Shown here one piece after another: positions 8,556 through 16,876 of a stretch of DNA of 26,633 nt. Position 1 is the first letter of the stretch. Each line of letters begins with the position of its first letter. This stretch comes from an uncultured Phascolarctobacterium sp. (GTDB lineage Bacteria > Bacillota > Negativicutes > Acidaminococcales > Acidaminococcaceae). Location of the stretch: NCBI RefSeq assembly GCF_905212365.1, contig NZ_CAJMEH010000023.1, positions 1-26,633 of the forward strand, given 5' to 3'. The notes beneath the pieces are model-generated. The model was not told the origin of the DNA and ran no database searches. It saw only the letters and a program-made list of their open reading frames with translations. The position numbers and the translations under genes are program-made.

Positions 8556-9554
8556 ATGAACAAAGACACCGGACTACTCTGTCTCTTAGGCAAGGCGAGC
8601 GCTTTTCTGTCGAAGTATTTCGCCGTGGTCATTCTCTTGACCAGCGCTTTCGCTTTTATGCGTCCGGAGGGATTCACGTGGATTCCCAAGTACACGGCCT
8701 TCTTCTTAGGTACGGCGATGTTTGGCATGGGCCTGACCATCAAAAAGCAGGACTTCCAAATAGTTTTTTCCCGACCTAAAGAAATTTTTGCCGGCTGTGT
8801 GCTGCAGTACACCATTATGCCCTTCGCCGCCTATCTTTTAGCCGTAGTTTTAAACCTGGACGCAGACTTAGCGCTGGGCGTTATCCTGGTAGGCTGCTGC
8901 CCCGGCGGCACCGCCAGCAATGTTATCGCCTATATCGCCAAGGGCGACGTACCCCTGTCCGTCGGCATGACCATCGCGTCCACGCTGATTGCGCCTTTGG
9001 TAACGCCTTTTCTAGTATACGTTTTAGCTGGCGCCTGGGTTGAGGTAAGCTTTTGGGCTATGGTAATGTCCGTAATCAATATCGTGCTGCTGCCCGTTAT
9101 AGCCGGTATCATTCTGAACAGCCTGTTCCATGATACTATCGAAAAGCTGGGCGCGATTTTGCCGCTGGTTTCCATCGTCGCCATCGTGACCATTATCGAC
9201 GGCATCGTCGCAGTCAGCGCAGGCAAGCTGATGAGCTGCGGCCTGATAGTTATCGCGCTGGTCGTACTGCATAACGGCATCGGCTTGGGCATGGGTCTCT
9301 TCATGGCCAAAGTAATGAAGGTGAACTACGCTAAGGAAACCTCCATCGCTATCGAGGTAGCTATGCAGAACAGCGGTCTGGCAGTAGCGCTGGCAACCGT
9401 CAATTTTTCCGCCAATCCTTTGGCCAGCCTTCCGGGAGCAGTGTTCAGCGTATGGCACAACGTATCGGGCTCCATGTTCGCCAGCTACCGCATAAAAGGA
9501 CTGGAAAACCAGGAAGCGGCCGCGTTGAGCGACAACGCGCTGACGGCAAAATAA
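8556..9554 (+). CDS. Bile acid:sodium symporter (BASS) family transporter
   Basis: A 332-residue integral membrane protein with about nine hydrophobic segments. It carries two stretches typical of the BASS family (YocS/PanS-like): GCCPGGTASNVIAYIAKGD at about residue 113, and the Na+-site helix EVAMQNSGLAVALA at about 268. Members move bile acids or small organic acids such as ketopantoate with sodium; the substrate cannot be told from the sequence, and no biosynthetic neighbour points to one. AAGGAGG lies 10 bases before the ATG at 8556. A TTG two codons earlier is possible but would leave only 4 bases of spacing. The gene stands alone with its own promoter and leader. Confidence 0.9.
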   Translation: MNKDTGLLCLLGKASAFLSKYFAVVILLTSAFAFMRPEGFTWIPKYTAFFLGTAMFGMGLTIKKQDFQIVFSRPKEIFAGCVLQYTIMPFAAYLLAVVLNLDADLALGVILVGCCPGGTASNVIAYIAKGDVPLSVGMTIASTLIAPLVTPFLVYVLAGAWVEVSFWAMVMSVINIVLLPVIAGIILNSLFHDTIEKLGAILPLVSIVAIVTIIDGIVAVSAGKLMSCGLIVIALVVLHNGIGLGMGLFMAKVMKVNYAKETSIAIEVAMQNSGLAVALATVNFSANPLASLPGAVFSVWHNVSGSMFASYRIKGLENQEAAALSDNALTAK

Positions 9555-9600
9555 AAGCCGTTAAAATATTTTCCTATAAGCTTCTAACAAAATCGTTAAC

Positions 9601-9640
9601 AAAAAAATTATGGCAGTCAGAACTTTTCTGGCTGCCATTT
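9601..9640 (-). terminator. Bidirectional terminator between the BASS and VTT genes
   Basis: TGGCAGTCAGA (9611-9621) pairs with TCTGGCTGCCA (9627-9637) with one G-T wobble. On the minus strand it is followed shortly by ATAATTTTTTT, which suits the convergent VTT gene. On the plus strand it is followed by TTTCTTATTTC, which is weaker but usable. Confidence 0.8.
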
Positions 9641-9641
9641 C

Positions 9642-10337
9642 TTATTTCCTCCTGTAACGGCTGTACGCAAAAAAAATCAAGGCTACAATAACCACTAAAA
9701 TAGCCAGACGGTAGCTGTTCTGCTGGTAGTTGACCACATCGTGGCCGATAACCACCTCCAGCGCCGTCGAAGGAAATTTGCCGATAAGATTGGCAATAAT
9801 ATAATCTCTGGCGCTGATGCTGCTCACCGCCCCCACCGCGGTCAAAATGCCTGACGGGAAATAGGGCAGCGCCCTAGCGAAAGCCATCCACTCCAAGCCG
9901 TGCTTGCCGCTGGCCTCGTCGATAGCTTTAAGCGAATTGCTTTTTTCAATCAGCTTTTCCGCAGCGCTGCGGAAGAAAAAACGCATCAGATAAAAACTGA
10001 TGACCACGCCCGTAGTTTCCGCCAGCCAGGAAATAAGTATTCCCATGGGCAAGCCGAACAGCAGACCGTTGGCCGTGGATAAAAAAATAGAAGGAAAAAC
10101 GCTGCCAGCGTTGATTAAAACGTCCAGAATAAAGCTGATAACCATGGCCCAGGGGCCGAAGGAACGCAAATATGCAGCCAGGCCGTTGACGTTGCCGCTG
10201 ATGGCCAGCTTAAAGGTATTAGTAAAAAAATCGTGGGCAAAGCAATGAATGCAAAGCAAAAGCAGCGTCAGAAGCAGCGCCACCGCTATCTTGGTTACAA
10301 TATCCGGTTTTTCCAGCCAGTCCTTTATCTTATTCAA
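9642..10337 (-). CDS. VTT/TVP38 (DedA superfamily) membrane protein
   Basis: A 231-residue membrane protein with hydrophobic segments near both ends and in the middle. The central stretch fits the VTT (SNARE-associated, PF09335) family: VFPSIFLSTANGLLFG, then a long GILISWLAETTGVVISFYLM helix, then an FARALPYFPSGILTAVGAV segment like the R-x-x-P-x-x-P region of these proteins. Such proteins are thought to move or flip lipids; no specific substrate can be assigned. The start is TTG at 10337, with AGAGGT 8 bases upstream and an in-frame TAA just before it. The gene lies 33 bases downstream of recG and is probably co-transcribed with it. Confidence 0.85.
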   Translation of the reverse strand: MNKIKDWLEKPDIVTKIAVALLLTLLLLCIHCFAHDFFTNTFKLAISGNVNGLAAYLRSFGPWAMVISFILDVLINAGSVFPSIFLSTANGLLFGLPMGILISWLAETTGVVISFYLMRFFFRSAAEKLIEKSNSLKAIDEASGKHGLEWMAFARALPYFPSGILTAVGAVSSISARDYIIANLIGKFPSTALEVVIGHDVVNYQQNSYRLAILVVIVALIFFAYSRYRRK

Positions 10338-10370
10338 AATCGATTACCTCTGTATCGTAATATATCAGCG

Positions 10371-12431
10371 TTAAGTATTAAAAATCATGCCGAAGCGTTC
10401 ACCGAACTGCATATCCACCATACGGCGCAGCTCCTGCCGCCCATTGGGTTTAGCCAGCTCCTGCTGCGCCAAGCGCCGCACCTGCACAATAGTATCGGTA
10501 TCTCGCATTATATCAGCAATCCGTAAATCTGGCAAGCCATGCTGGCGCAAACCGAACAGCTGGCCTACGCCGCGCTGCTCCAAATCCTTTTCCGCCAGAT
10601 AAAAACCGTCCTCGCTGTCGTGCAGCACCTGCAAACGCGCCAAAGCCTCGGGCGAATCCGTTCCGGCCAGCAGCACGCAATAAGACTGCTTGTCGCCGCG
10701 GCCTACGCGCCCGCGCAGCTGGTGCAGCTGGGCCAGGCCAAAGCGTTCGGCGTTTTCCACAATCATCAGCGTGGCGTTGGGCACGTTGACGCCAACCTCG
10801 ATGACCGTCGTGCTGACCAGCGCTTTAATTTTTCCCGCCGCGAAATCCGCCATAATCGCTTCCTTTTCCGCTCCCTTTAAGCGCCCGTGCAGCAAAGCGC
10901 AGGGAATATTTTTCAGCGCGCCGCCGCGCAGCTCCTCGTACACATTCTCGGCGCTGCGTACCCGCAGCGTTTCCGACTGTTCGATCAACGGGCAAACCAC
11001 ATAAGCCTGCCGCCCCGCCTGCAGCTGGCGCACAAGCCCCTCGTAAACCTCCCGCCGCCTGCTTTCGTTATAGCACAGCGTTTGTACCGGCTTGCGTCCC
11101 GGCGGCCGCCCTTTCATCAGCGAAATATCCAAATCGCCGTAAACTGTCAGCGCTAAGGTGCGGGGAATAGGCGTCGCCGTCATAACCAAAACGTCGGGAG
11201 CGATTTGCGATTTATTCGCCAGCCGCGCCCGCTGCTCCACGCCAAAGCGGTGCTGCTCGTCCGTCACCGTCAGCGATAAATGCGCAAAGCGCACGTCCTC
11301 CTCCAGCAATGCGTGGGTGCCTACCAAAACGTCTATCAGCCCCAGCTCCAGATTCAGCAGCAGCTCCCGCCGCGCCTTGGCGCGCATACCGCCTGTCAAA
11401 AGCGCCACGCGCAGCCCGGCAGGCTGTAAAAATTCCCGCAGCGTATCGTAATGCTGGGCCGCCAAAATTTCCGTTGGCGCCATAATGCAGCCCTGATAAC
11501 CGTTTTCCGCCGCCTTTGCCAAAGCCAAAGCGCTGATAACGGTCTTACCGCTGCCCACATCGCCCTGCAAAATGCGGTGCATGGGCCGCTTATCCTGCAT
11601 ATCCAGCGAAATTTCCTGCCACGCTTTTTGCTGCTGTTCTGTAAGCTCAAAGGGCAAATGCTCCCGCACCTGCCGCAGCAAGGCTCCGTCGGCGCCATGC
11701 TTCACGCCCTCTCTTTGGTCGCGGCTTTGCTGGCGGTAGTACAAAAGCCCGCACTGCAGCAAAAATAATTCTTCAAAAACAAAGCGCCGCTTGGCCTCCC
11801 GCAGCGCCTCCCAGCTGGCAGGGAAATGAATATTCCGCAGCGCCGTCAAGCGGTCCGGCAGCGCCTCTTTTTTTACAATAGCCTCCGGCAGGCTTTCCGG
11901 CAGCTCCTTAGCCGCCAGCTTCAGCGCCTCCGCCATCCACTTGCGCAGATTATTCTGCGAAAGATTGCCGCTCAAGGCGTACACGGGCAGAATCCCCGGC
12001 GTCTTGGTCTCCTCCGCGCCAACGCTTTGAACATCTACCTCGGACACGCTTTTGGCGGTACGTCCCTGCCGCACCCTGCCCGTTATCAGCAGCTGCATGC
12101 CCAGCGCCAGCTTTTGCGCCTTGTAGCGCTGGCTGGCAAAAAAATACAGGCCCGCATAGCCCGTTTCGTCGCGCACCGTCACCAGCGTATAAGCCCTGCG
12201 GCTGGAGCCGTACCCATTGCGCACCTGGCAGACCTCCGCCTTAAAAATCTGCTTGCTGCCGTCTGTCAGTAAGTCCTTAATTTTTTTCAGGTTGGCGTAA
12301 TCAAGATAAGCCCCCTGCCGCGGATAATATTCCAACAGGTCGCCTACCGTAGCGATATTAAGCTCCGCCAGCTCGGCGGCCTTTTTCACGCCGATTCCCT
12401 TTAAACTTGTCACCGGTTCTTTCCACCACAT
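10371..12431 (-). CDS. recG: ATP-dependent DNA helicase RecG
   Basis: Branch-migrating helicase that remodels stalled replication forks and Holliday junctions. The 686-residue length is normal. An N-terminal wedge/OB-fold region (about 1-150) includes a helix-hairpin-helix-like stretch, TSLKGIGVKKAAEL. The helicase motifs follow: LTEQQQKAW at about 263, Walker A GDVGSGKT at 290-297, GTHALLEEDV, the DExH-box DEQHRFG at 391, TATPIPRT, and motif VI QLRGRVGRGDKQSYC. The ATG at 12431 has AGGT 7 bases upstream. It is divergent from rpmB, whose promoter overlaps the region just upstream; no clear recG promoter could be read. Confidence 0.97.
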   Translation of the reverse strand: MWWKEPVTSLKGIGVKKAAELAELNIATVGDLLEYYPRQGAYLDYANLKKIKDLLTDGSKQIFKAEVCQVRNGYGSSRRAYTLVTVRDETGYAGLYFFASQRYKAQKLALGMQLLITGRVRQGRTAKSVSEVDVQSVGAEETKTPGILPVYALSGNLSQNNLRKWMAEALKLAAKELPESLPEAIVKKEALPDRLTALRNIHFPASWEALREAKRRFVFEELFLLQCGLLYYRQQSRDQREGVKHGADGALLRQVREHLPFELTEQQQKAWQEISLDMQDKRPMHRILQGDVGSGKTVISALALAKAAENGYQGCIMAPTEILAAQHYDTLREFLQPAGLRVALLTGGMRAKARRELLLNLELGLIDVLVGTHALLEEDVRFAHLSLTVTDEQHRFGVEQRARLANKSQIAPDVLVMTATPIPRTLALTVYGDLDISLMKGRPPGRKPVQTLCYNESRRREVYEGLVRQLQAGRQAYVVCPLIEQSETLRVRSAENVYEELRGGALKNIPCALLHGRLKGAEKEAIMADFAAGKIKALVSTTVIEVGVNVPNATLMIVENAERFGLAQLHQLRGRVGRGDKQSYCVLLAGTDSPEALARLQVLHDSEDGFYLAEKDLEQRGVGQLFGLRQHGLPDLRIADIMRDTDTIVQVRRLAQQELAKPNGRQELRRMVDMQFGERFGMIFNT

Positions 12432-12461
12432 ATAAAATACCTGCCTGATAATAAATTCTGC

Positions 12462-12490
12462 TTGCTTTTCTGCGCTCTTTATGGTATGAT
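12462..12490 (+). promoter_or_regulatory. Promoter of rpmB
   Basis: TTGCTT (12462-12467), 17 bases, TATGAT (12485-12490), lying between the divergent recG start and rpmB. The leader is about 52 bases. Confidence 0.7.
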
Positions 12491-12548
12491 ACTTTTGTTA
12501 AATTTGAATGTGCCTTATGCCTTATCACGTTTAAGGAGGTGGGAAATT

Positions 12549-12740
12549 ATGGCATCTATCTGCGAAATCTGCGGTAAAGGAAAACTCGCTGGCAACAACG
12601 TCAGCCACTCCAATAGACACACCAAACGTGCTTGGAACCCGAACATCCAACAAGTAAGAGCAGTTGTTGATGGTTCTGTTAAGCGTGTAAACGTTTGCAC
12701 CCGCTGCCTGCGTTCCGGTAAAGTTAACCGCGCAATCTAA
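12549..12740 (+). CDS. rpmB: Large ribosomal subunit protein bL28
   Basis: Component of the 50S subunit. The 63-residue product begins MASICEICGKGKLAGNNVSH and ends with a CTRCLRSGKVNRAI tail. CxxC pairs at residues 5-8 and 54-57 make it the zinc-binding (C+) form of bL28. A strong ribosome site AAGGAGGTG lies 8 or so bases before the ATG at 12549; upstream in-frame ATG/TTG codons precede that site and were rejected. It is a single gene with its own promoter and a strong terminator, on the opposite strand from its neighbours. Confidence 0.97.
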   Translation: MASICEICGKGKLAGNNVSHSNRHTKRAWNPNIQQVRAVVDGSVKRVNVCTRCLRSGKVNRAI

Positions 12741-12752
12741 TCTTCGGATTTA

Positions 12753-12793
12753 AAAAGAAGCCAAATACCTTACGGTATTTGGTTTCTTTTTTT
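12753..12793 (+). terminator. Bidirectional terminator after rpmB
   Basis: GAAGCCAAATACC (12757-12769) pairs with GGTATTTGGTTTC (12774-12786) with one wobble and a TTAC loop, followed by TTTTTTT. The AAAAA (12752-12756) before the stem gives a T-run on the minus strand for the convergent zinc-ribbon gene. Confidence 0.92.
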
Positions 12794-12796
12794 GCT

Positions 12797-13198
12797 TTAT
12801 TTTACCTTGCAGCCGCACTCCGGACAGAATTTAACGGACGAGCTGATTTTAGCGGAGCAGCCAGGGCACAGGATAAAGGCGCGGAACTCGCGCAGCTTAT
12901 TATCAAATAAATCGTAGAACAAATTTACTTCTTTATCCTCGCGCTTCCAGTTATAAATCTGCAAGCGTTCTTTAGTCGAATCCATGATGACCTGCACCGT
13001 TTCTTCGTCCAACGCCTGCAAAGCCACCTGCATCACTTTCTTTTTATTGTGAAAATGAATCATGCGCTGCGCTTCGTTAAGCTCGTCAATGGTCACGCCC
13101 ATTTCGTTAATACACAGCAGCGCGATATTCCACGCCACGTCGATATCGATTTCATAAATGCGGTTGTCAAAACAGCCGCCCGCGCCATCTATTCTCAT
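12797..13198 (-). CDS. Small zinc-ribbon protein of unknown function
   Basis: A 133-residue protein. Residues 15-105 form a mixed alpha/beta domain that I do not recognise (DIDVAWNIALLCINEMG near the start, then several acidic helices). The C-terminus is a classic four-cysteine zinc ribbon: C111-P-G-C114 and C125-P-E-C128-G-C. The ATG at 13198 has GGGGAGGG 5-6 bases upstream. A TATAAT (13237-13232 on the minus strand) with ATGACA 18 bases further upstream may be its promoter. It converges on rpmB and shares its terminator. Zinc-ribbon tails of this kind often bind nucleic acid or other proteins, but nothing here shows which. Confidence 0.8.
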   Translation of the reverse strand: MRIDGAGGCFDNRIYEIDIDVAWNIALLCINEMGVTIDELNEAQRMIHFHNKKKVMQVALQALDEETVQVIMDSTKERLQIYNWKREDKEVNLFYDLFDNKLREFRAFILCPGCSAKISSSVKFCPECGCKVK

Positions 13199-13231
13199 AA
13201 GGCCCTCCCCTGAATAATTATATAGTTTAAT

Positions 13232-13261
13232 TATACCATGTCTACCGCGGCTCTGTCATCG
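13232..13261 (-). promoter_or_regulatory. Possible promoter of the zinc-ribbon gene
   Basis: On the minus strand, -10 TATAAT is at 13237-13232 (within TGGTATAATT, an extended -10), with ATGACA 18 bases upstream. It lies at the edge of a degenerate repeat region (13240-13360). Confidence 0.45.
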
Positions 13262-13289
13262 TCTGCGACTCGCCAATCGCCGGGTGCCA

Positions 13290-13359
13290 GGCATATGTTA
13301 TACATCAGCTCTCGCTTCGCCTTCGGCTCGCGAATCGCTGTGTACAACATTATACCACA
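13290..13359 (-). repeat. Short intergenic repeat, family B, copy 1
   Basis: A 70-base unit beginning GGCATATGTT, with TTCGCCTTCGGCTC in the middle and ending CATTATACCACAA as read on the plus strand. A same-length copy is at 22521-22590 and a shorter one at 22459-22519. Read on the minus strand the end is TGTGGTATAATG, an extended -10 promoter element. A more degenerate piece, sharing GCGATT, GCGAG and AGAG in the same order, lies alongside at about 13249-13281. Confidence 0.65.
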
Positions 13360-13400
13360 AATCATCATGCCGCACAGCAAAACTGCTGCAACAAATTTGT

Positions 13401-13429
13401 AAAAAGGCGCGCCCCTTGCGGAACGCGCC
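13401..13429 (-). terminator. Terminator after rny
   Basis: On the minus strand GGCGCGTTCC pairs with GGGGCGCGCC around a GCAA tetraloop (13429-13406), followed by TTTTT (13405-13401). It is 15 bases past the rny stop. Confidence 0.92.
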
Positions 13430-13443
13430 CTAGCTGCAATATT

Positions 13444-14988
13444 TTATTTTGCGTAATCCACCGCGCGGGTTTCGCGAATAATAACCACCTTGATCTGTCC
13501 GGGATATTCCATCTCCGCTTCGATCTTTTTGGAAATATCGCGCGCCAGCAGTACGGCGGAAGCGTCGTCGATCATCTCGGGCTTCACCATAATGCGGATT
13601 TCGCGGCCGGCCTGTACGGCATAGCACTTATCAACGCCGTCAAAGGATTCGGAAATCTCCTCCAGACGGGTCAAACGCTTCAGATAGCTTTCCAAAGTTT
13701 CGCGGCGAGCGCCGGGACGGGCGGCGGATACGGCGTCAGCGGCGGATACCAGAACGGCCTCCACGCTCTTAGGCTCGCAATCGCCATGATGAGCTAAAAT
13801 AGCGTTGATAATCAAATCGGACTCGCGGAACTTCTTGGCGATTTCGCCGCCGATTTCCACATGGGAGCCCTCCATCTCGTGGTCGATAGCCTTGCCGATA
13901 TCGTGCAGCAAGCCTGCGCGTTTGGCCAAAACTACGTCCACACCCAGCTCGGACGCCATAACGCCGGCCAGATTAGCTACCTCCACAGAATGGTTCAGCA
14001 CGTTCTGACCATAGCTGGTGCGGTATTTTAAGCGGCCAAGCAGCTTAATCAGCTCCGGATGCAGGCCGTGTACGCCAACGGCAAAAGTTGCCTGCTCGCC
14101 TGCTTCCTTAATTTTCTGCTCAACCTCTTTCTGAGCCTTTTCCACCATTTCTTCGATACGGGACGGATGAATACGGCCGTCGTTGATCAGCTTTTCCAAA
14201 GCGATACGCGCTACCTCGCGACGTACCGGGTCGAAGCCGGAAATAATAACTGCCTCCGGCGTATCGTCGATAATCAGGTCGATACCGGTCAGAGTTTCCA
14301 GCGTGCGGATATTGCGGCCCTCGCGGCCGATGATGCGTCCCTTCATTTCGTCGTTGGGCAGGCCTACGACGGAAACGGTGGTTTCAGCCACATGGTCGGC
14401 AGCGCAGCGCTGAATTGCCAAGGAAATAATTTCGCGCGCCTTTTTATCGGCCTCATCCTTAGCCTGCTGCTCCAAATCCTTAATCAGCATAGCGGATTCG
14501 TGCTTAACCTCGTCGCCCAGGGACTGCAGCAGCTCCTGCTTCGCCTCCTCGCTGGTCAAGCCGGACAAACGCTCCAGCTCTGCCATTTGCTTTTGGCACA
14601 GCTGCTCGGCCTTCTCCTGAGCGGCGTTCAAACGCTGCTCCTTAGCGGCCAGCTTTTCCTCCTTGCGTTCAAAGGACTCCATTTTGCGATCCAGGTTTTC
14701 TTCTTTCTGCACCAGACGACGCTCCTGACGCTGCAGGTCACTGCGTCTGTCTTTATTTTCGCGCTCCATTTCGGAACGCAGACGATGAATCTCCTCTTTA
14801 GCCTCCATCATCATTTCCTTGCGTTTCGCTTCGCAAGCCTGTTCGGCCTCCTGTACAATATGCACAGCCTGCTCTTCGGCAGTAGCGATCTTGCTTTCAG
14901 CGACGTTTTTGCGAACCAAATAGCCCACGGCGCCGCCCGCCAAACCAACTACGACAGCGGTTCCAATAATCTCTAAAATAGTCCTCAC
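13444..14988 (-). CDS. rny: Ribonuclease Y
   Basis: Membrane-anchored endoribonuclease that starts bulk mRNA decay in many Gram-positive-type bacteria. The 514-residue protein has an N-terminal membrane helix (about residues 5-25, IIGTAVVVGLAGGAVGYLV) and a long Glu/Lys/Arg-rich coiled coil to about residue 190. The KH RNA-binding domain contains GRIIGREGRNIRTLE, and the HD phosphohydrolase domain contains HDIGKAIDHEMEGSHVEIGG. The only in-frame canonical start is GTG at 14988, which overlaps the AGGAGGTG ribosome site, while an ATT four codons later... at position three after GTG has ideal spacing; the true start is uncertain by three codons. It lies downstream of recX and probably has separate transcription, because a possible terminator intervenes. 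Confidence 0.96.
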   Translation of the reverse strand: MRTILEIIGTAVVVGLAGGAVGYLVRKNVAESKIATAEEQAVHIVQEAEQACEAKRKEMMMEAKEEIHRLRSEMERENKDRRSDLQRQERRLVQKEENLDRKMESFERKEEKLAAKEQRLNAAQEKAEQLCQKQMAELERLSGLTSEEAKQELLQSLGDEVKHESAMLIKDLEQQAKDEADKKAREIISLAIQRCAADHVAETTVSVVGLPNDEMKGRIIGREGRNIRTLETLTGIDLIIDDTPEAVIISGFDPVRREVARIALEKLINDGRIHPSRIEEMVEKAQKEVEQKIKEAGEQATFAVGVHGLHPELIKLLGRLKYRTSYGQNVLNHSVEVANLAGVMASELGVDVVLAKRAGLLHDIGKAIDHEMEGSHVEIGGEIAKKFRESDLIINAILAHHGDCEPKSVEAVLVSAADAVSAARPGARRETLESYLKRLTRLEEISESFDGVDKCYAVQAGREIRIMVKPEMIDDASAVLLARDISKKIEAEMEYPGQIKVVIIRETRAVDYAK

Positions 14989-15147
14989 CTCCTGATTTTA
15001 AAATTTTTTCAAAGTTTTTTTTGCATAACAACAGCAGGCGCCTCTGCGTCTGCTATTCATGTCCTTATTCCATTGAATATTAATCAATTAATTTAAAAAT
15101 TAACGTATTATCAATTCTGAAACAGGGCAAAAAAGAAAGGCAACATA

Positions 15148-15189
15148 GTAAAACGTCGCCTCGTGAAAACCAGTGATATAATCACGACG
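15148..15189 (-). terminator. Possible terminator after recX
   Basis: On the minus strand TCGTGA (15187-15182) pairs with TCACGA (15166-15161), and CGTCG (15189-15185) can alternatively pair with CGACG (15158-15154). TTTTAC follows. The two stems overlap, so the exact fold is unclear. Confidence 0.45.
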
Positions 15190-15238
15190 GTATAATTACA
15201 TTGTAATTAAATTTAACAAAATTGTCAAGATGGGCACA

Positions 15239-15766
15239 CTACATATCGTTATCGCAACGCAGCTTTTCCAACAAAATCGTCATATATCTTGAAGAAAAGC
15301 CACGCGCCGCCATAAAGCGTCCCGCCGCCGCGTATATTTTTTTGTCGTACTGCTGCGCCCCCGCCAGCTTCCGGCGATTGCGCTGCAAAAAAAGCTCCGC
15401 CGCATTTTCCGCCAGCTCGCTTTCCTGCTCCGGCGTAAAGCGCTGCAAAATTTCGCTAACCAGCTCCTGCCTTACGCCCCGTTTTTGCAGCTCAGCCTGC
15501 AAATGCAGCCTGCCATAGCAGCGCTTATTCAGCCAGGCCTCGTAAACGCGCTCCGCATAACGACGCTCGTCCACCAAGCCATAATGCCGCAGCTTGGCGA
15601 TGGCCGCGTTAGCCTGCTCTTCATCCGCGCCCTTCTGCTGCAAGCGTTCGCGCAGCTTCTGCTCGCTGTAATCCTTATAAGAAAGTAAATCCAGCGCACA
15701 GCTGTAAGCCTGCTGCGCGCTGGTAAATTTTTCCTTAGAGTTCATCTTTGAAGATTGTTTCCACAT
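15239..15766 (-). CDS. recX: Regulatory protein RecX
   Basis: Small helical protein that binds RecA filaments and modulates recombination and the SOS response. From the ATG at 15766 it is 175 residues, with the tandem three-helix repeats of the family: ALDLLSYKDYSEQKLRERLQQKG, a central RRYAERVYEAWLNKRCYGRLHLQAELQKRGV, and a C-terminal FMAARGFSSRYMTILLEKL. It overlaps the 3' end of recA by 32 bases, the usual arrangement. ATG 15766 has AGGA 5 bases upstream. An ATG at 15745 would give a shorter form that starts at the family homology, and an ATG at 15796 is also open; neither has a better ribosome site. Confidence 0.93.
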   Translation of the reverse strand: MWKQSSKMNSKEKFTSAQQAYSCALDLLSYKDYSEQKLRERLQQKGADEEQANAAIAKLRHYGLVDERRYAERVYEAWLNKRCYGRLHLQAELQKRGVRQELVSEILQRFTPEQESELAENAAELFLQRNRRKLAGAQQYDKKIYAAAGRFMAARGFSSRYMTILLEKLRCDNDM

Positions 15767-16796
15767 CTGCTTCCTGCTCTTCGTCCGCGCCGGCATTAAC
15801 GCTCTGCTTAGCTACGGTAGCCGCACGAATTTTAGCTTCGATTTCTTTGGCAAGCTCCGGGTTGTCGCGCAGAAAATCCTTAACCTTTTCCTTGCCCTGA
15901 CCCAAACGGGTATCGCCGTAGGAATACCAGGCGCCGCTCTTATTGATAATATCAAGGTCTGCGCCCAAATCCACCAAGCAGCCCTCGTGAGAAATTCCCT
16001 TGCCGTACATAATATCAAATTCCGCCTGCTTAAAGGGAGGAGCGACTTTATTTTTAACAACCTTCACGCGGGTACGGCTGCCGATAACCTCGTTGCCGTT
16101 TTTCAGCGTATCGGCACGGCGCACTTCCAAACGCACGGTGGAATAAAATTTCAGCGCACGGCCGCCCGTAGTGGTCTCCGGGTTGCCGAACATTACGCCC
16201 ACCTTTTCACGAATCTGGTTGATAAAAATAGTAGCGCATTTGGATTTAGAAATTAAACCGGTCAGCTTGCGCAAAGCCTGACTCATCAAGCGCGCCTGCA
16301 AGCCTACGTGGGAATCGCCCATTTCGCCCTCAATTTCCGCGCGGGGAACCAAAGCCGCAACAGAGTCGATAACGATAATATCGATTGCGCCGCTGCGCAC
16401 CAAAGCGTCGGCAATTTCCAAAGCCTGCTCGCCGTTATCCGGCTGAGAAATCAGCAAATTATCGATATCCACGCCCAAATGACGGGCATATTCCGGGTCC
16501 AGGGCGTGCTCCGCGTCGATAAAAGCGGCATAACCGCCCGTCTTCTGCGCTTCGGCAATCATGTGCAGCGCAACCGTAGTCTTACCGGAAGATTCAGGTC
16601 CATAAATTTCAATAACGCGGCCGCGGGGAATACCGCCCACGCCCAACGCAATATCCAACGACAAAGCGCCGGTGGGAATAACCTCTATATTCATTTTGGC
16701 GCTGGCTTCGCCAAGCTTCATAATGCTGCCCTTGCCAAAATCTTTTTCAATCTGGTGCATAGCCATATCCAAGGCTTTCTTTTTATCTGCGTCCAT
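15735..16796 (-). CDS. recA: Recombinase RecA
   Basis: ATP-dependent strand-exchange protein and SOS coprotease. The 353-residue protein has Walker A GPESSGKT at 66-73, the FIDAEHALDPEYA stretch, Walker B (IIVIDSVAALVPRAEIEGEMGD), the L2-region signature TTTGGRALKFYSTVRLEVRR, and an acidic C-terminal tail. The ATG at 16796 has GGAGG 8 bases upstream. It has its own very strong promoter (16836-16864) between the hslO stop and its start, and it overlaps recX downstream. A LexA-like palindrome inside the promoter suggests SOS control. Confidence 0.99.
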   Translation of the reverse strand: MDADKKKALDMAMHQIEKDFGKGSIMKLGEASAKMNIEVIPTGALSLDIALGVGGIPRGRVIEIYGPESSGKTTVALHMIAEAQKTGGYAAFIDAEHALDPEYARHLGVDIDNLLISQPDNGEQALEIADALVRSGAIDIIVIDSVAALVPRAEIEGEMGDSHVGLQARLMSQALRKLTGLISKSKCATIFINQIREKVGVMFGNPETTTGGRALKFYSTVRLEVRRADTLKNGNEVIGSRTRVKVVKNKVAPPFKQAEFDIMYGKGISHEGCLVDLGADLDIINKSGAWYSYGDTRLGQGKEKVKDFLRDNPELAKEIEAKIRAATVAKQSVNAGADEEQEADVETIFKDEL

Positions 16797-16835
16797 CAGC
16801 GTATCCTCCTGATATCACATTTTCTTGCTAAGTAA

Positions 16836-16864
16836 ATTATACAAACAAAAGTTTTTCTTGTCAA
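16836..16864 (-). promoter_or_regulatory. recA promoter with LexA-like operator
   Basis: Perfect consensus on the minus strand: TTGACA (16864-16859), 17 bases, TATAAT (16841-16836). The spacer contains the palindrome AAAC-TTTT-GTTT (16854-16843), which keeps the AAC-N4-GTT core of the Gram-positive LexA box (GAAC-N4-GTTC). The promoter is certain by eye; the operator is inferred from position and symmetry. Confidence 0.8.
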
Positions 16865-16876
16865 GGATAGTTTTGC

